Origin: Bombyx mori
Lineage: Eukaryota; Arthropoda; Insecta; Lepidoptera; Bombycidae
Length of the DNA: 64,000 bases
Reading direction: 5' to 3'
NCBI RefSeq assembly: GCF_030269925.1
Contig: NC_085108.1
Coordinates: 7,006,001 to 7,070,000, forward strand
In this document: one piece after another, positions 11,501-22,837 of the stretch
Numbering within the stretch: position 1 is the first letter of the stretch
Layout: every line of letters begins with the position of its first letter
The notes under the pieces: model-generated
The model's database searches: none
Told to the model about the DNA's origin: nothing
What the model saw: the letters and a program-made list of their open reading frames with translations, nothing else
Program-made: the position numbers and the translations under genes

Positions 11501-14500
11501 AAATGACCCAATGACCCAATGACCAAATGACCAAATGACCAAATGGCCAGTTGACCAATTTTGAACATTTGCATTGAAAATGAACGTATCCTCTTAATGC
11601 TTTTGCACATTTGACTTCATGACTTCTTCTTAAAAAAATTATCTACAATTTTTATACTATTTTTTTTTTTCGATGTTTTGTTTATTTTGAATAATACTTT
11701 TTTTTAAGTGATTTTACGACCTGGTAACTAAGACTAACTAAGGTCATGTCTTATTTTAATTTATATTCTTATTTTTATGAAAAATGATAATATGGAGTGA
11801 AATGAAATGAAGATGATTAATTTGAGACGTTAATCATCTGGGATGAAATATAATCTCAGTAAAATGGTGGTCATTTACTGAGATTTTTTCAGTGGACTTT
11901 TTGGAGGATCCCGAGAAGTTGCGTCCAGCGGCTTTGTTTCATTTTCCCACATTTGTGCACTTTCACAGATATTAAACAGTTAATAAACCACCGTTATTAC
12001 ACATTTAAACCTGAAGAAACACTAAATAGACAAAATAAAACAAATCACACAACTTCACTCCTCGCGTTCCCGCCAAAAAGTCCCATTTTGAGTAATACTT
12101 GTCGTATACAGTTATCTACCCGCTATGATAGAAATAGGTACCAGTAAGTATTGGTATAATTAGTGTTAAATTCCTTCAACTCCTTCTAGCTTAGCTATCA
12201 CATTCTAAACAATCCGTCGTCTCCCGACGCGACCACCACATCGACCCTCGACTGCGACGTGTCTCCGGACGCGACGAGGGACATCGACGATACCGCGTCC
12301 ACGACATACGACGCGAACTCGATACAATTCGACGAGACTTCGATTGCCGCCAGCGAAGACACGTCGGTATACTGCACCACTCTGAAGAAGAAGAAGAAGA
12401 AGAATAAGTTGAAAATGGAACAGCATCGACGCGATTTGGGTATGTGGAAAGCCAGCAACGTCGAGGTCATGAAGGTGAGGTTCATGAATGACAACCTTTT
12501 TTATCTTATGTACATAATATGTCACTTTTTTTTTAATCCGTGTTACAGTATCTGTGCTTAATTTAAAAGATTATCAATTTCATTACTTACGGGATCCTCC
12601 AAAAAGTCTACTAAAAAAATCTCAGTAAACGACCACCATTTTATTGAGATTATATTTCATCCCATATCATCTCATTTCATTTAAATTCATCCCAGTTGAT
12701 TAATGTCTCAAATTCTTCATTTCATTTCACTCCTTACTATCATTTTTCATTTCATTTCATTTCATGCCATGCCATATTTCATTTATTAATCAGCTTCATT
12801 TCATATCATAATATCACATTTCATAAAAAAAAAAGTTATAATAATATAAAAGATTAGGCAGTATGGTGTGATACCTTTGCCTTTTTAAATAAAACTACTA
12901 CTGTATCGCGCGTTCTTTATGTGATTTCGTGTTCAAAGTCTATCAAATTTGTAATAATATGTTATATCATTATACCCCGTAAATTTATAAAGTTCTCGCC
13001 ATTGGTAATGGACTCACATTGTTAACCATGCGATGGTTATACAGTACCAGGAAATGTTCAATTCTAGTAATTTTTGAAATATGTATTATTTATTATATCA
13101 TAATAATATGTATTTTTAAAGTTCAATCGAACGAAATTTCTTTCACTTTTATTTAATTTTAACTTAGTAATTTGCACTCTGTTAAATAGTCACCTTTTGA
13201 CACTGACACGTTACTTACTTGAATTTGTCAAAGAGCTGATATAATGAACGTAATTATGCAAGAGGGAGCCACGATTTTAAATTATTATCTCTATATTGTA
13301 TTTTACATGGAATTGCGGAGGGTAGAGGTAAGGAGCACACGCTCATTCTCTACAAATGTGCAAAAGCGACTAATTAGGGTGACGACACATCAGCAAGGGT
13401 TGTCACTTCAAAGATAACGCCAAAAGATATTTAATGTTGAACTCTGCAGACCTCACTCCGCTTACAACTGCTCGATTCATACCACCGCTTGCTACGCCGG
13501 CCGTGTATTGGTGGGTCTCTGAGAAGTAATTTGCTGCTTACTTACTTCTTAAAATGTAACTACTTTCTTTGCCCTACCTATTCGCCGCAGTAACGCTTTG
13601 GCTGGTAGGTGAGCTCGCGGGATCAACCTGAGAGAGTTTGCTAACACTAGTTCTAGCAAGAGCAATGCTTGGCTTAATCTACCACCGGATCGGAATCACG
13701 ACCCGCTGAGAAGATCCGGCGAGAAACTCATTGGGTTTAGGACACTAGTTCAACTTGGCTGACATTTAAATTAATTCTCCTTACCTCCATCCTCCATGCA
13801 CAGGGCTAAGACGAGTGAGACGCATACATAATGGCGTCCTTTTTGCGTAGCTACGTTAGATTAATAGTTATCGTTCGATATTCAATATGGCGAATGTATC
13901 TCATTTTATAAAGGATTCGAAACAATTGAAATACAAAACAAGAATCAATTTTTCAATTATCGTTGGCTATATTAATTCTTTCGTAATTGGTTAAAGGTTT
14001 TGCCTACCTAAGCTGTTAGTCTGGGGTGGGCGAATCGTTGGCATTCGGGCAGCTTACTTTTAAGAGGCATTCGCTGTTACAAATATCGGAGGATGGCTAA
14101 ATACATTTCCGGGCACAGTTTCTAATATTAGTCTATTGTTTTGCACTAAGTTCAGATGTTTCATATTAACCTTTTTAAATTGTTTTGCAGCCTCTTACTT
14201 ACTAGACAAGTACATTGCGAAAGAACGACAATAAACCCTTCAGTGAAACAAACACGCATAATCACAATGTCGACTGAATTGTCTGTTTGGTCACAAGTTG
14301 TACTAAATAAATACCAAATCGAATCAGATCCGATAAATTTCGAAATCTTATACCTTTAAACGAGCAATTCTTTTATATATATATATATAATCTGAATCTC
14401 GGTAACGGCTCCAACGATTTTCATAAAATTTAGTATACAGAGGATTTCGAGGGCGATAAATCGATCTAGCTGCGATTTATTTTCAGAAAATGTTGTTTTA

Positions 14501-15114
14501 TTCGTGTTTTTATTAATCAACTCTTCCCGACATCTATTGGCGAATAATAATACTATTTTTTTTAATTGAGGGCAACTAAACGCTTTAATGACAACAAGAT
14601 GGCGTTATCAAACAAAACAAAACCGAGTAAAGCTCGGTCATCATCTAGTGCAACGGTTCCCAAACTTATATTGTCTACTGCCCACTTTGAGAATAAATTA
14701 TTTTTTAACGCCCCCATTTTTTCACCTACTAACGACCACTATAGCGAGAGCTCAGTCGGTGTCTAAGAGTCCTCCTAGATGAAATTACAAATCGCCTCCC
14801 CGGCCTCTACAGAACGCCTCCATTTTTTTTTTGGGTCCTCCAGCGCCCACAAGGGTGCGTTTTCGCCCACTTTGGGAAAGGCTGATCTAGTGTTACTTTA
14901 ATTGGCTTAAACTTACTTTGGTGTTACTTCAATTAAACGTAGTTTTAAACGTATTAAGAGCTTGTAAACGATCCTGGTTACAACGAAACGTATAACTCAC
15001 ATATTGGGTTTAGATGCGTGGCGACGTCGCCGGGGCTTTGCCCCCACGGCTTGTGTCCACCGGGGACTCGGACGAGGAAGAACTCCCCAAACAAGGAGAA
15101 CATAGTTCCAATAC
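8517..15114 (+). CDS. Unrecognised Ser/Asp-rich protein, five in-phase exons (N-terminal part)
   Basis: Exons 8517-8619, 9694-9794, 10260-10325, 12190-12474 and 15014-15114 are bounded by AG/GT and agree in phase, giving about 218 residues from MAPTKFGLFKGRSRDN. I do not recognise the protein. The start is basic; residues 35-68 contain a TPDSPIPSTSKG motif and LNLDSDDE, like phosphosites. Exon 4 (about 95 codons) is rich in Asp/Thr/Ser and ends with a (K)6-N-K-L-K cluster, a likely nuclear signal or coiled-coil lead, followed by GMWKASNVEVMK. Exon 5 ends with STGDSDEEELPKQGEH. Low complexity and acidic serines suggest a disordered regulatory protein; that is inference. Introns hold BMC1 and Bm1 copies, a Helitron and an 8-bp satellite. 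Exon 5 ends in phase 2, which does not join the next candidate exons. Confidence 0.7.
8660..8880 (-). mobile_element. Degenerate Bm1 SINE
   Basis: Recognisable by GTGGTTACTGG, GACATCCACAACGTAAATG and CGCATTACTGCTTCACGG. It is diverged and truncated, and lies in intron 1 of the Ser/Asp-rich gene. Confidence 0.65.
9405..9668 (-). mobile_element. BMC1-like LINE 3' fragment
   Basis: Minus-oriented 3' UTR ending in the family's terminal hairpin (CTGATAGC...GGCTATATCAG on the plus strand near 9417-9440). It includes the GATCCGGCGAGAAACTCAGT block. Confidence 0.7.
9848..10090 (-). mobile_element. Bm1-type SINE body
   Basis: Reverse copy with a T-rich tail at 9848-9860 and most of the body; no tRNA head. 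Located in intron 2 of the Ser/Asp-rich gene. Confidence 0.85.
10363..10623 (+). mobile_element. Non-autonomous Helitron ending GCCGGGTCAGCTAG
   Basis: Carries GTCTCGCTAAAACTCGAGAA and GGCTGGACTGATTTGGC, and ends in CTAG followed by T. A reverse relative is at 61847-62121. Confidence 0.65.
10790..11015 (+). mobile_element. BMC1-like LINE 3' fragment
   Basis: Plus-oriented 3' UTR with CCACTGAGTTTCTC and CGGATCTTCT, ending in the CTCTCAAGGCTATCAGCAT hairpin half and a short A tract. Confidence 0.7.
11040..11158 (+). mobile_element. Retroposon family R2 copy
   Basis: Contains GGTAGGCAGCGGCATGGCTC through GCTCGTCTGCCTACACG with an A-rich tail. Confidence 0.7.
11243..11558. repeat. 8-bp tandem satellite (ATGACCAA)n, about 39 copies
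   Basis: A 316-bp array of the octamer ATGACCAA with rare variants (ACGACCAA, ATGACCCA, ATGGCCAG) mostly near the ends. Because 8 is not a multiple of 3, all three minus-strand frames stay open and cycle through the same octapeptide HLVIWSFG. Those frames are not genes. It lies in intron 3 of the Ser/Asp-rich gene. Confidence 0.95.
11640..12082. mobile_element. piggyBac-related non-autonomous element (family PB), long copy
   Basis: From about ACGACCTGGTAACTAAG (11715) through AATCTCAGTAAAATGGTGG to CGCGTTCCCGCCAAAAAGTC at 12080. The same sequence forms the flanks of the piggyBac transposase at 35.7-40.9 kb and recurs at 12585, 23700, 40900 and 42970. The upstream limit is unclear. Confidence 0.65.
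12585..12900. mobile_element. Family PB fragment, opposite orientation
   Basis: Starts GGGATCCTCCAAAAAGTC and carries TCTCAGTAAACGACCACC and low-complexity TCATTTCATTTCAT runs. It ends near CCTTTGCCTTTTTAAATAAA. It begins 110 bp after the donor of exon 4. Confidence 0.65.
13314..13797. mobile_element. MITE family Z with an internal BMC1 fragment
   Basis: The left end GGAGGGTAGAGGTAAGGAGC and right end TCTCCTTACCTCCATCCTCC are inverted. A BMC1-like piece sits at 13597-13735. A better-preserved relative is at 17024-17700. Confidence 0.55.
14380..14900. other. AT-rich intronic repeat-like sequence
   Basis: Contains TCTGAATCTCGGTAACGG and a GCGCCCACAAGGGTGCG hairpin. No coding evidence; short open frames here have no splice support. 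Confidence 0.35.
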
Positions 15115-15440
15115 GTGAGTTATCCGTTTAATACTAATAATATGCTTCTGGTTTTCGCTAAACACGTTAGGGTTTTAGCGTGCTCACTGTTCACTCCTAT
15201 ATCAATTTTAAAAAGCGGCTTGAAACAATCTGCAACTACCCACATAGTTTCAACAGTGATTTAAACTCGAATAGCATTTTCTAAGCTTTAAAATACTATT
15301 AAAATAGAACATTACGTGTAAATAAAAGACTTTTCGTGCAATATTAAGATAGGATTATAAGCAGTAAGGCTAGATTATGATTTCTGCTTTTTATTCTGAA
15401 TTAATAACACTAGTTACTACTGCAATAGTTCTAATTTTAG

Positions 15441-16074
15441 CCGCCAAGCGAACGTTTTCCGAAGGTAGCTTAGCTATTTTAAGTCACGACCTCAAACCTG
15501 TGTCTCAAAGTGAGCAGAACTATCACAAACTGGACTCGAACTCAATCTTGTATTCGTAAACATCGCTCTACTGTTAAGGACTTGCTCCGGGGTAGATGCT
15601 GTGATTGTAAAAAGGAGATAATTAAGTCATCTCAGAGAATCTCTCAGAGCACTTAGAGTGCAAGATACAAAAAGCACTAATGTCATTCCGTGGACTCAGA
15701 TGTTCAATTTCGTACGACAATCTTATCTCGTGTCTCGGGGAAAAAAACCTAAATGCTCCTGACAAACTTTAAGTAATGACTATCTAAACTAAAACTTTCA
15801 ATTGTATTTTGGATTTTATACGAAATTTGAAACGAATTACCGACGATCGTTTAAACGCCGATTTCAGAACCTCCTAAACAAGAGCGGCAACGTCGACGAA
15901 CAAATCAAATGGGAGGCGATAGCGACCGCGAGGGGACTTTGCACGCTAACGGACAACTGTACATGCGGGGACTGTACCAGGGCCAAGTTCCTGGTCGGGA
16001 TGGCTGACGGGGACGGGGGCCTTGGGGCGGCGCCGATATTCAACGCTATAAGCATCGGGTGTCAATTACAGTAA
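15441..16074 (+). CDS. Probable 3' exons of the same unrecognised gene
   Basis: 15441-15464 (PPSERFPK, AG before and GTAGCT after) and 15869-16074 (NLLNKSGNVDEQIKWEAIA onward) join in phase 0 and end at TAA 16072-16074. The last exon encodes about 68 aa with a Cys cluster CTLTDNCTCGDC (C-x5-C-x-C-x2-C), possibly metal binding, then a Gly-rich tail GDGGLGAAP. The 3' UTR runs to AATAAA at 16378. Codon use and absence of repeats support real exons. Exon 5 upstream ends in phase 2, so a small exon is missing, one border is wrong, or there is a sequence error. The family is not recognised. Confidence 0.55.
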
Positions 16075-16377
16075 CCGAAAATTCAACTTCGAATTGTTGG
16101 TTAAGAACAAAATTGGTCTAAGTCGGATGTTCTCAAAGTTTTTTTGTCTGTACACGAGGGGGCGGTACGGGAAATTTGGGAATCGGTGGTACAGCCCTAC
16201 GGTGGTACAATTCGATGTACTTATTAACTTATTAAACTTGCTAGACCACACTAGATTTATGTCGCCAGAGACAAAAACAAAATGGAAATCTTTGAAGGCC
16301 TTCACCTGAGAGGGGTGCATATAATAATTCAGAATAATAACATGAATATTTTTAAAAAAGTTGTATTAATTGCATGG

Positions 16378-16383
16378 AATAAA
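16378..16383 (+). terminator. AATAAA polyadenylation signal
   Basis: It lies 304 bp after the stop at 16074 in otherwise non-repetitive sequence. It probably ends the 8.5-16.4 kb gene. Confidence 0.55.
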
Positions 16384-17023
16384 TAACTTTTTTATTATTA
16401 ACTTATTAACAGAAAAACCGCTTGATGTTTATATATGGTTTGGATCATTGCATCTATTCGGTACCCGTATTGTTTCGCATTTCAGTATATTTTTGTCCGT
16501 AATTAAAGTGACAATATGAGGCTGTTACAAAAACTATTGACTTGATCAAATTTGTTCTTAACAATTCTTCATTGAAGCATTGGAATTTAAGTTTCGGCTG
16601 ACGATGGAATCCCGTTAAAAAACAGCGCTGGCAATACCGGACTAATCAAATTCGCTTACTTCTCATCAGTTAAGTGAATAAATGACATATGTCAATTAAT
16701 GTATATTCAAAAAACAGAAAATAAACAGTTGAATTTCGGAAACTAATTACTGTAGTACCCATTTCAATACAGCGCGGTATTCCCAATTCAGCCCAAACTT
16801 GAACAATTAGCAAACGGAATGGTTCCTTATTACATTACACTGTGTTCTGGGATGTATTTATTCGCAAGGGTTTTTGCTGTTTGCTTCTCGCAACCTTACC
16901 CTTTGCAATCTAGTACCTGTTCCCTAATCTCGATCGGTACAGATTAGACTAGCACGGCTCGCGTTGAAGTGTTCACTACGGTAACGGGAATATCGGAGAC
17001 GGTTTATTTCTAAGCTTCAATTA

Positions 17024-17700
17024 TGGAGGGTAGAAGTTAGGAGCACTGTCTTGGCATCATCTAGGGGACAAGTTGAATAACTGTTTTTTTTATTGCCCTT
17101 ATAGGCAGACGAGCATACGGTCAACCTGATGGTGAGTGGTTACTGTCGCCCATGGACTTCAGCAATGCCAGGGGCAGAGCCAAGCCGCTGCCTACCGCAT
17201 GTAGACGGCAAGTTGTTAAGTGGTTACTGGAGCCCATAGACATTTACAACGTAAATTCGCCACCCACCTTGAGATATAAGTTCTAAGATGTCAGTATGGT
17301 TACAACGGCTGCCCTACCCTTCAAACCGAAACGCATTACTGCTCCACGGCAGAAATAGGCAGGGCGGTGGTACCTACCCGCGCGGACTCACAAGAGGTCC
17401 TGCCACCAGTAATTACGCAAATTATTATTTTGCGGGTTTGATTTTTATTACACGATGTTATTCCTTCACCGTGGAAGTCAATCGTGAACATTTGTTGAGT
17501 ACGTATTTCATTAGGAAAATTGGTACCCGCCTGCGGGATTCGAACACTAGTGCATCGCTCAAGACGAATGCACCGGACGTCTTATCCTTTAGGCCACGAC
17601 GACTTCAATTTCTTTCCACTTGCTACTGTGGCGCCACCTTAATTGGCTTCAGCGGTCATTTATAATGCACTGATATAGTGCTCCTTACTTCTACCCTCCA
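17024..17700. mobile_element. MITE family Z, TA target duplication, with two nested SINEs
   Basis: The ends TGGAGGGTAGAAGTTAGGAG and CTCCTTACTTCTACCCTCCA are near-perfect inverted repeats flanked by TA. Inside lie a reverse R2 retroposon (17081-17215) and a reverse full-length Bm1 (17219-17608). Confidence 0.75.
17219..17608 (-). mobile_element. Bm1-type SINE, full length with tRNA head
   Basis: Reverse copy keeping the tRNA-like head (box-B complement GATTCGAACAC near 17540 and box-A complement CTTTAGGCCACGACGAC at the end). It is nested in MITE family Z. The 125-aa frame here is a SINE shadow. Confidence 0.85.
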
Positions 17701-18263
17701 TAGCTTCCATGTACGTTGCCCTTTGACGCGACCTGTACTCGAGGTGTCACCGTCAAAGCTATATTAAGTCGGACGTTCTACTTTATAGGAGAGAGAAAAG
17801 TCTTTCGGCGTATTAACGAATGCAAATTGCAATTGCAGATATATTCAAAGTGACGTTCCGATTTTATGGCTCCGACGTGCGGCTTATTAGTGTCCAATTT
17901 TACATCTACCGTCGTTTATTATAAATTAATTGTCTGTGTAATTCGTTCGTGATTCGATGTTTAGTGTTCTTAATAATTATAATTAAAAAAAAAGTAGGTT
18001 TATTAAATACTCTATATATTGACTTATATCATACTCGAGATTGTAGTGATTTGACTGTGGAGTGATTTGAAATTCTGTGGCCTTTTTTGAATGAATTAAA
18101 ACCGCGATCGGTATGCTTACAACAGAACATCGAGAGCTCAATAAAACCTAAAATCGTGGGGAACCCGTCAAACATATTATACTAACTTAAATATTGTGTT
18201 CACATTGTGTATTGAATTCGTAATTTCCCAGAACAATTAAAATATGTATATGCCGTTGTAACT

Positions 18264-18400
18264 AACTATACTGAGACCTTAGAATTCGTATCTCAAGGTG
18301 GGTGGCGGCATTTACGTTGTAGATGTCTATGAGCTCCGGTGACTGCTTAACATCGGGTGAAACGTGAACTCGTCCACCCATCTAAGTAATAAATAAATAA
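18264..18400 (+). mobile_element. Bm1 SINE 3' half
   Basis: Recognised from GAGACCTTAGAATTC through CATTTACGTTGTAGATGTC to CCATCTAAGTAATAAATAAA. Confidence 0.75.
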
Positions 18401-18698
18401 AAATCTAAATCACGAAAAATATTCGTTCTGTTTGACAAGCACTGTTGCTTCGATAAATTGCAACTTTAGAATTGAAGTGGTTGAACTTTAAAAAATTTAA
18501 GAAAAATTATATTTATAGTTTGAAGGATTTATGAACATGTATTCTAAGAGTTAATAAAAAAAAAATTTTAATGGGCAAAGTACACTTTCCGTCTCTCCTA
18601 AATCAAGCGAATACATTAAGCTTTAAGGTATGCGCTTTAAGGGCTTAAACTATTAAAATCGAAACTGAAAAATTAACAATTCTTCAATGCTACTGCTA

Positions 18699-18812
18699 CG
18701 TAGGCAGCGGCTTGGCTCTGCCCCTGGCATTGCTGAGGTCCATGGGCAACGGTAACCACTCACCATCAGGTGGGCCGTATGCTCGTCTGCCTACAAAGGC
18801 AATAAAAACAAA
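18699..18812 (+). mobile_element. Retroposon family R2 copy
   Basis: GTAGGCAGCGGCTTGGCTCT through CTCGTCTGCCTACAAAGGC, then an A-rich tail. Confidence 0.7.
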
Positions 18813-18819
18813 CATTTTT

Positions 18820-19530
18820 GACGTTTACCAAAAAAAAAAAACAAGAATTCTGGATTAATCCAAAGCCACTTCGATTCGAAAGGTGCAAAATATTCTAAGG
18901 CGTCTAATAATGTCATTGGCTCCCAAACTTTTGGAAATCGCCTATTATTGGCAGCACAATGTGACCTTGATTGTGTCGCGTATCATCGCGCCACAAAACC
19001 ATTTTGAAGTGAAAACTTCTTTAGAATCGTTGTGATTTCAAACCGGATGCAACGGAAAAAACGACAGGTAAGAGACACAAATACAAAAATGTGTAGGATG
19101 AAGCCAGCAAAGAATGAGACAGAAATATACATACTATTTAATACAGCGCCATCTGTGAGATTTTTTAATACTAACGTGTGTATGAAAGCTCTTGTAGTGA
19201 ATTTTAATTTAGGATTATACGTGAAATTAAAATATCAATTCACAGAGGGCGCTACCTTACAATTATTTACTAATGACAAGATTTTACATATACTTAAGAC
19301 GTTTAGGATAATTGTATTTTAATTTTGGAAGGTTTCACTTCTACCACGTGTGAATTGCACACATTTTGTTTTTTTTTTTCTGATTACTTATTTACCAAAA
19401 GTAATTGTTTGAAATTTTCGAATTTAAGACGATTGTAAAACATCTGTCCGGTCCTCTAGTTAATTAAAACTCTAGAATCATCCCAATGTTTTCATTCAGA
19501 CATATTTCACTGCAATCTCGCTGTTCAATA
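18820..19530. other. No gene supported
   Basis: Contains a 96-codon open frame (19032-19322) with AT-rich composition, no recognisable motif and no credible splice partners. Left unannotated as coding. Confidence 0.3.
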
Positions 19531-19539
19531 TAAGTGCTG

Positions 19540-19713
19540 TGCTCAGTGTGAGTTTATGCGAATTTTTTAACGTTCTCGATAGCGTAAAAGTTAATTCTAA
19601 ATCGTATTTGAACAGCGCCTCTAGCGGCAAAAATAGGCAAACGTTCCAACACCGTACAAACTTGAGTTAACTTTTACTTTATCGAGAACGTTAAAAAACT
19701 CGCACCAAACACA
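19540..19713. mobile_element. Foldback MITE FB, complete copy
   Basis: Arms CGTTCTCGATAGCGTAAAAG and CTTTATCGAGAACG with the CCTCTAGCGGCAAAAA centre; ends GTGCTCAGTGTG and CGCACCAAACAC. Confidence 0.75.
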
Positions 19714-19903
19714 TAGGATATAAATAAATTCCGTAGTGATTTACTGAACGGCCTCGTACTCGTATTATGGAAGACTGACGTGTACTCTTTAAATAAAATT
19801 TAAGTAAAAATCATTTTGTACCTACTATCTTAAACTTAAAATATTCGGTCCTTGAATTGAGAATGAGAATTGAATTAAGGCTTAGGCATTCTAGATTTGA
19901 CCC

Positions 19904-19997
19904 GTGTGCTTAGTGCGAGTTTTTAACGTTCTCGATCGCGTAAAAGTTAACTCAAGCTCGTATGGACTCGGAACAGCGCCCCTAGCGGCAAACGTAG
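19904..19997. mobile_element. Foldback MITE FB, half copy
   Basis: GTGTGCTTAGTGCGAG arm through CCCCTAGCGGCAAACG; the second arm is absent. Confidence 0.7.
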
Positions 19998-20184
19998 CGC
20001 ACTAGGCACGCCGGAGCCCGCGTGGGTTGGCGTCCATTTTGAAACTTTATTACTTCGTCAAAGCGTTTACCTCGAATACGAAAACACGATTTTATCTAAA
20101 CTAATTAAACTTATAAAGCTTTTAGATTATTATTTTTTGAACATTCGGTACTCCATCTTGTTTCGCCACCTATTGCTGGTAGCC

Positions 20185-20335
20185 TAAGGTAGGTGAGCTC
20201 ACGGACTCAACCTGAGAGAATTTGCTAATACTAGTCCCAACTAGAGCGGTGCTTCACCTAATCGACTACAGGATCAGAATAACGAACCACTGCGAAGATC
20301 CGACAAGTTCAGTGGACTGTGTCTAGGTATGACTT
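20185..20335 (-). mobile_element. BMC1-like LINE 3' fragment, diverged
   Basis: Contains AGGTGAGCTCACGG, GTGCTTCACCTAATCGAC and GAAGATCCGACAAG. It ends just before the hAT-type MITE. Confidence 0.6.
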
Positions 20336-20348
20336 CATCCTTCCACTG

Positions 20349-20619
20349 CAATGGCGGATCCAGGGGGGGGGGGGGGGGGTCATGGGGTCATGACCACCCC
20401 CTGAGCTGGTTCCAGGACTTAGGTGGGCCACTAATTGAATATAATGATTTTATTTATATATTTTGTCAACATACAGATTTTATGTAACTACATACCTTCA
20501 ATATTTCAATTAATTTAATATAATATAATAACTTTGTATAATGGCAAACGTTTGGGAACGAACGCATCTAAATTTGACTATTTGACCCCCTCCTGTCGCC
20601 AAAGCTGGATCCGCCCTTG
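20349..20619. mobile_element. hAT-type MITE with perfect 8-bp target duplication
   Basis: The ends CAATGGCGGATCCAG and CTGGATCCGCCCTTG are inverted. TTCCACTG flanks the element exactly on both sides (20341-20348 and 20620-20627). CARGGGCGGATCCAG-type ends and 8-bp duplications are typical of hAT elements. A run of 17 G lies at 20363-20379. Confidence 0.88.
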
Positions 20620-20629
20620 TTCCACTGTC

Positions 20630-22830
20630 TTCTCTCTCCCTCTCGATAATTCTCAATTCAAAGACCGTTTTATCAGAAGGCCGCCATGTGAAAAGGCCAA
20701 TTATTTATGTACTTGTAGTTTTCGAATGAAAATTATCAATGTTTTTAAACGTATTATAAATAATCATAGTATTATTGTTTGTATGTGAATTTTCGTAGTG
20801 ATAATAATGTGAGTTGAATTTAAAATTATGATAAATTGAATTTACTAATGTATTCATGTTAGAATCACCTGATGAAGTTATTAAACGCACTTTCTTGTTC
20901 TTAAAACATTTTCTATTCTTGACATCTTCATTTGATAGAATAAACATAAACGTCATTTTACGTGTGATTTTCATAAATGGCGGGAAAAGTCGACATCACA
21001 TTTAAAAAAATAGTCAACCTAATTGATTTTGTTTCCGTTAATAATTGTATACATTGAATTAAGGATTTTTAATCGAAATATAAGATATTTTTATAGTATT
21101 CTTAAACGTTTTATGTGTAAATAAGCGATTTAACGTTTAGTACTGCGGCCATTAAGCTTTGTCCTTTTAAAGACACAAGAGGCAATGACTACAGAAGCCT
21201 CAATCTACAACCAACAACAATGCCATTTTTTATTTCTTTATATTCGGATCTCTTCACGGTGATCCTGGAAAGTTACTGAAGCTAAAAAATAACACAAGAC
21301 GTAATGCGCATTGTGATATGAGTTCGAAAACTCCATAATAAATCGGTCGTTCTAAGATAAAATTGTTAATTACTTACTTTTAACACTACCTTTTAGTGGT
21401 TGTATTTTAGGGAATGTTAGTAAGGCCATCGCCATTATTGTGATAGACACTAAATCTGTCAAGATTGGCGTTTGTATTCAGCTTTCTGTGGTCAATAGTC
21501 TGGTAACAAATGCAGTACATAAGGATAACATTGATATTTGTATTTAAATTAAATGTACGTAGTAATAGGAACTTTATTAAGTTTTTTTTTTCTTTTCTAA
21601 TAACCCTTTTTGTATTCCGCGAGCTTAACGTGACAGTCTGAAAAACAATCTTTTTAGTATGTTTATTTTTACAAAAATAACTGAGAATTTACTTAGCGAT
21701 AATTAGTCGAGGTCCTGTCGCGGGACCAGCATAAATTTTGAAAATGTTGCTCGCCGACATTCTCGCTGCCTACATATAGTAAAATATATTTCCTATTTAT
21801 ATAATATATAAATGTAATATGTTATATACGAATAAAATTTTTGTACCTATTCATCTTTCATAATTAAACATAAGTGCTTCATAAAAACAATACCACTGGG
21901 ACAAATCTTTGAAGTAAGCCTTTGCTCAAGCCAAAACATGGGATGATGAATGATTATCTTGTCAATGGTCATTCGTATTCCACAGTGCTGAGAGCACATC
22001 ACAGGCGAAAATCCGTGTCTTCGAAATAAAAAAAAAACAATTTATCATTCGTTTTTTTTAAATGTTTGTATGCAATGATTCCTATCTATTTTTTAGATAC
22101 TCTATGTTTTACACTTCCGTATATCAGTATTGTCCATATCAATAATTTCGAATATAATTGTAAATCGTTGGTCTCTATAATTTTATCAAATGAAATAATT
22201 ATATCCTACGTAAAATGTAGAAATAAAAAAAATATTTCTGTTAATATTCGTGATTTTCATGCTCTTTCAAAATCGTCTATGACTTTTAAAAAAAGAGGGG
22301 AAGTAATCGCGTGTAACAAATTGGAATCTCTTGTACCTACTTATGTACTCGTTGTGATAAAAACAACATAATTATTAATAACATTTTGTGAATCTTTTTT
22401 TTTAATATGTACGTTTTATTATTGATCTAATTGTCGTGTATTATGTGTGTAGTGATCGCAGTAATAATTGATAATTTTATATTCTAATACTACTACATGT
22501 TCGATGTAAAATGAATGTTTAGCCAAAATAATATTACTTCGCATAAAACATAATTAATAAACTGTGGTGTCAAATTATATGTGATGTCTTTTATTAGCAT
22601 GCTTTGATTGGACCTCGTAGGAGGCCTTCTCTGGGAGCGCTCCAGTAGCTGGTAGCGAATCTTCCCTTCGTCATATAATCCTTGCGTCGCCCATATGTCC
22701 TGTCTATGTTTTTGTACTATCTGTAATATTACCATTCCAAAAAAATACTTAGCTACGTGACTAAAGACCATCTTCGCATGTGTCTTGATGGGGCTAATGC
22801 TTGTTCCATAAAGTGTCACTTTACTGCGAA
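20630..22830. other. AT-rich intergenic region without recognised genes
   Basis: Short open frames at 20705, 22066 and 22493 have AT-driven composition and no domain. No splice-supported exon was found. A BMC1 piece begins at about 22840. Confidence 0.4.
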
Positions 22831-22837
22831 TGAATGC

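Noticed and set aside
11109..11610. Three overlapping minus-strand open frames of 104-149 codons
   Set aside because: They are the octamer satellite read in three frames; stop-free only because the repeat unit contains no stop.
17288..17665. 125-codon plus-strand frame
   Set aside because: Reads through a Bm1 SINE; similar frames occur in other SINE copies (1005, 47690, 49390).
22493..22819. 108-codon minus-strand frame
   Set aside because: No recognisable motif or splice partners; AT-driven composition.
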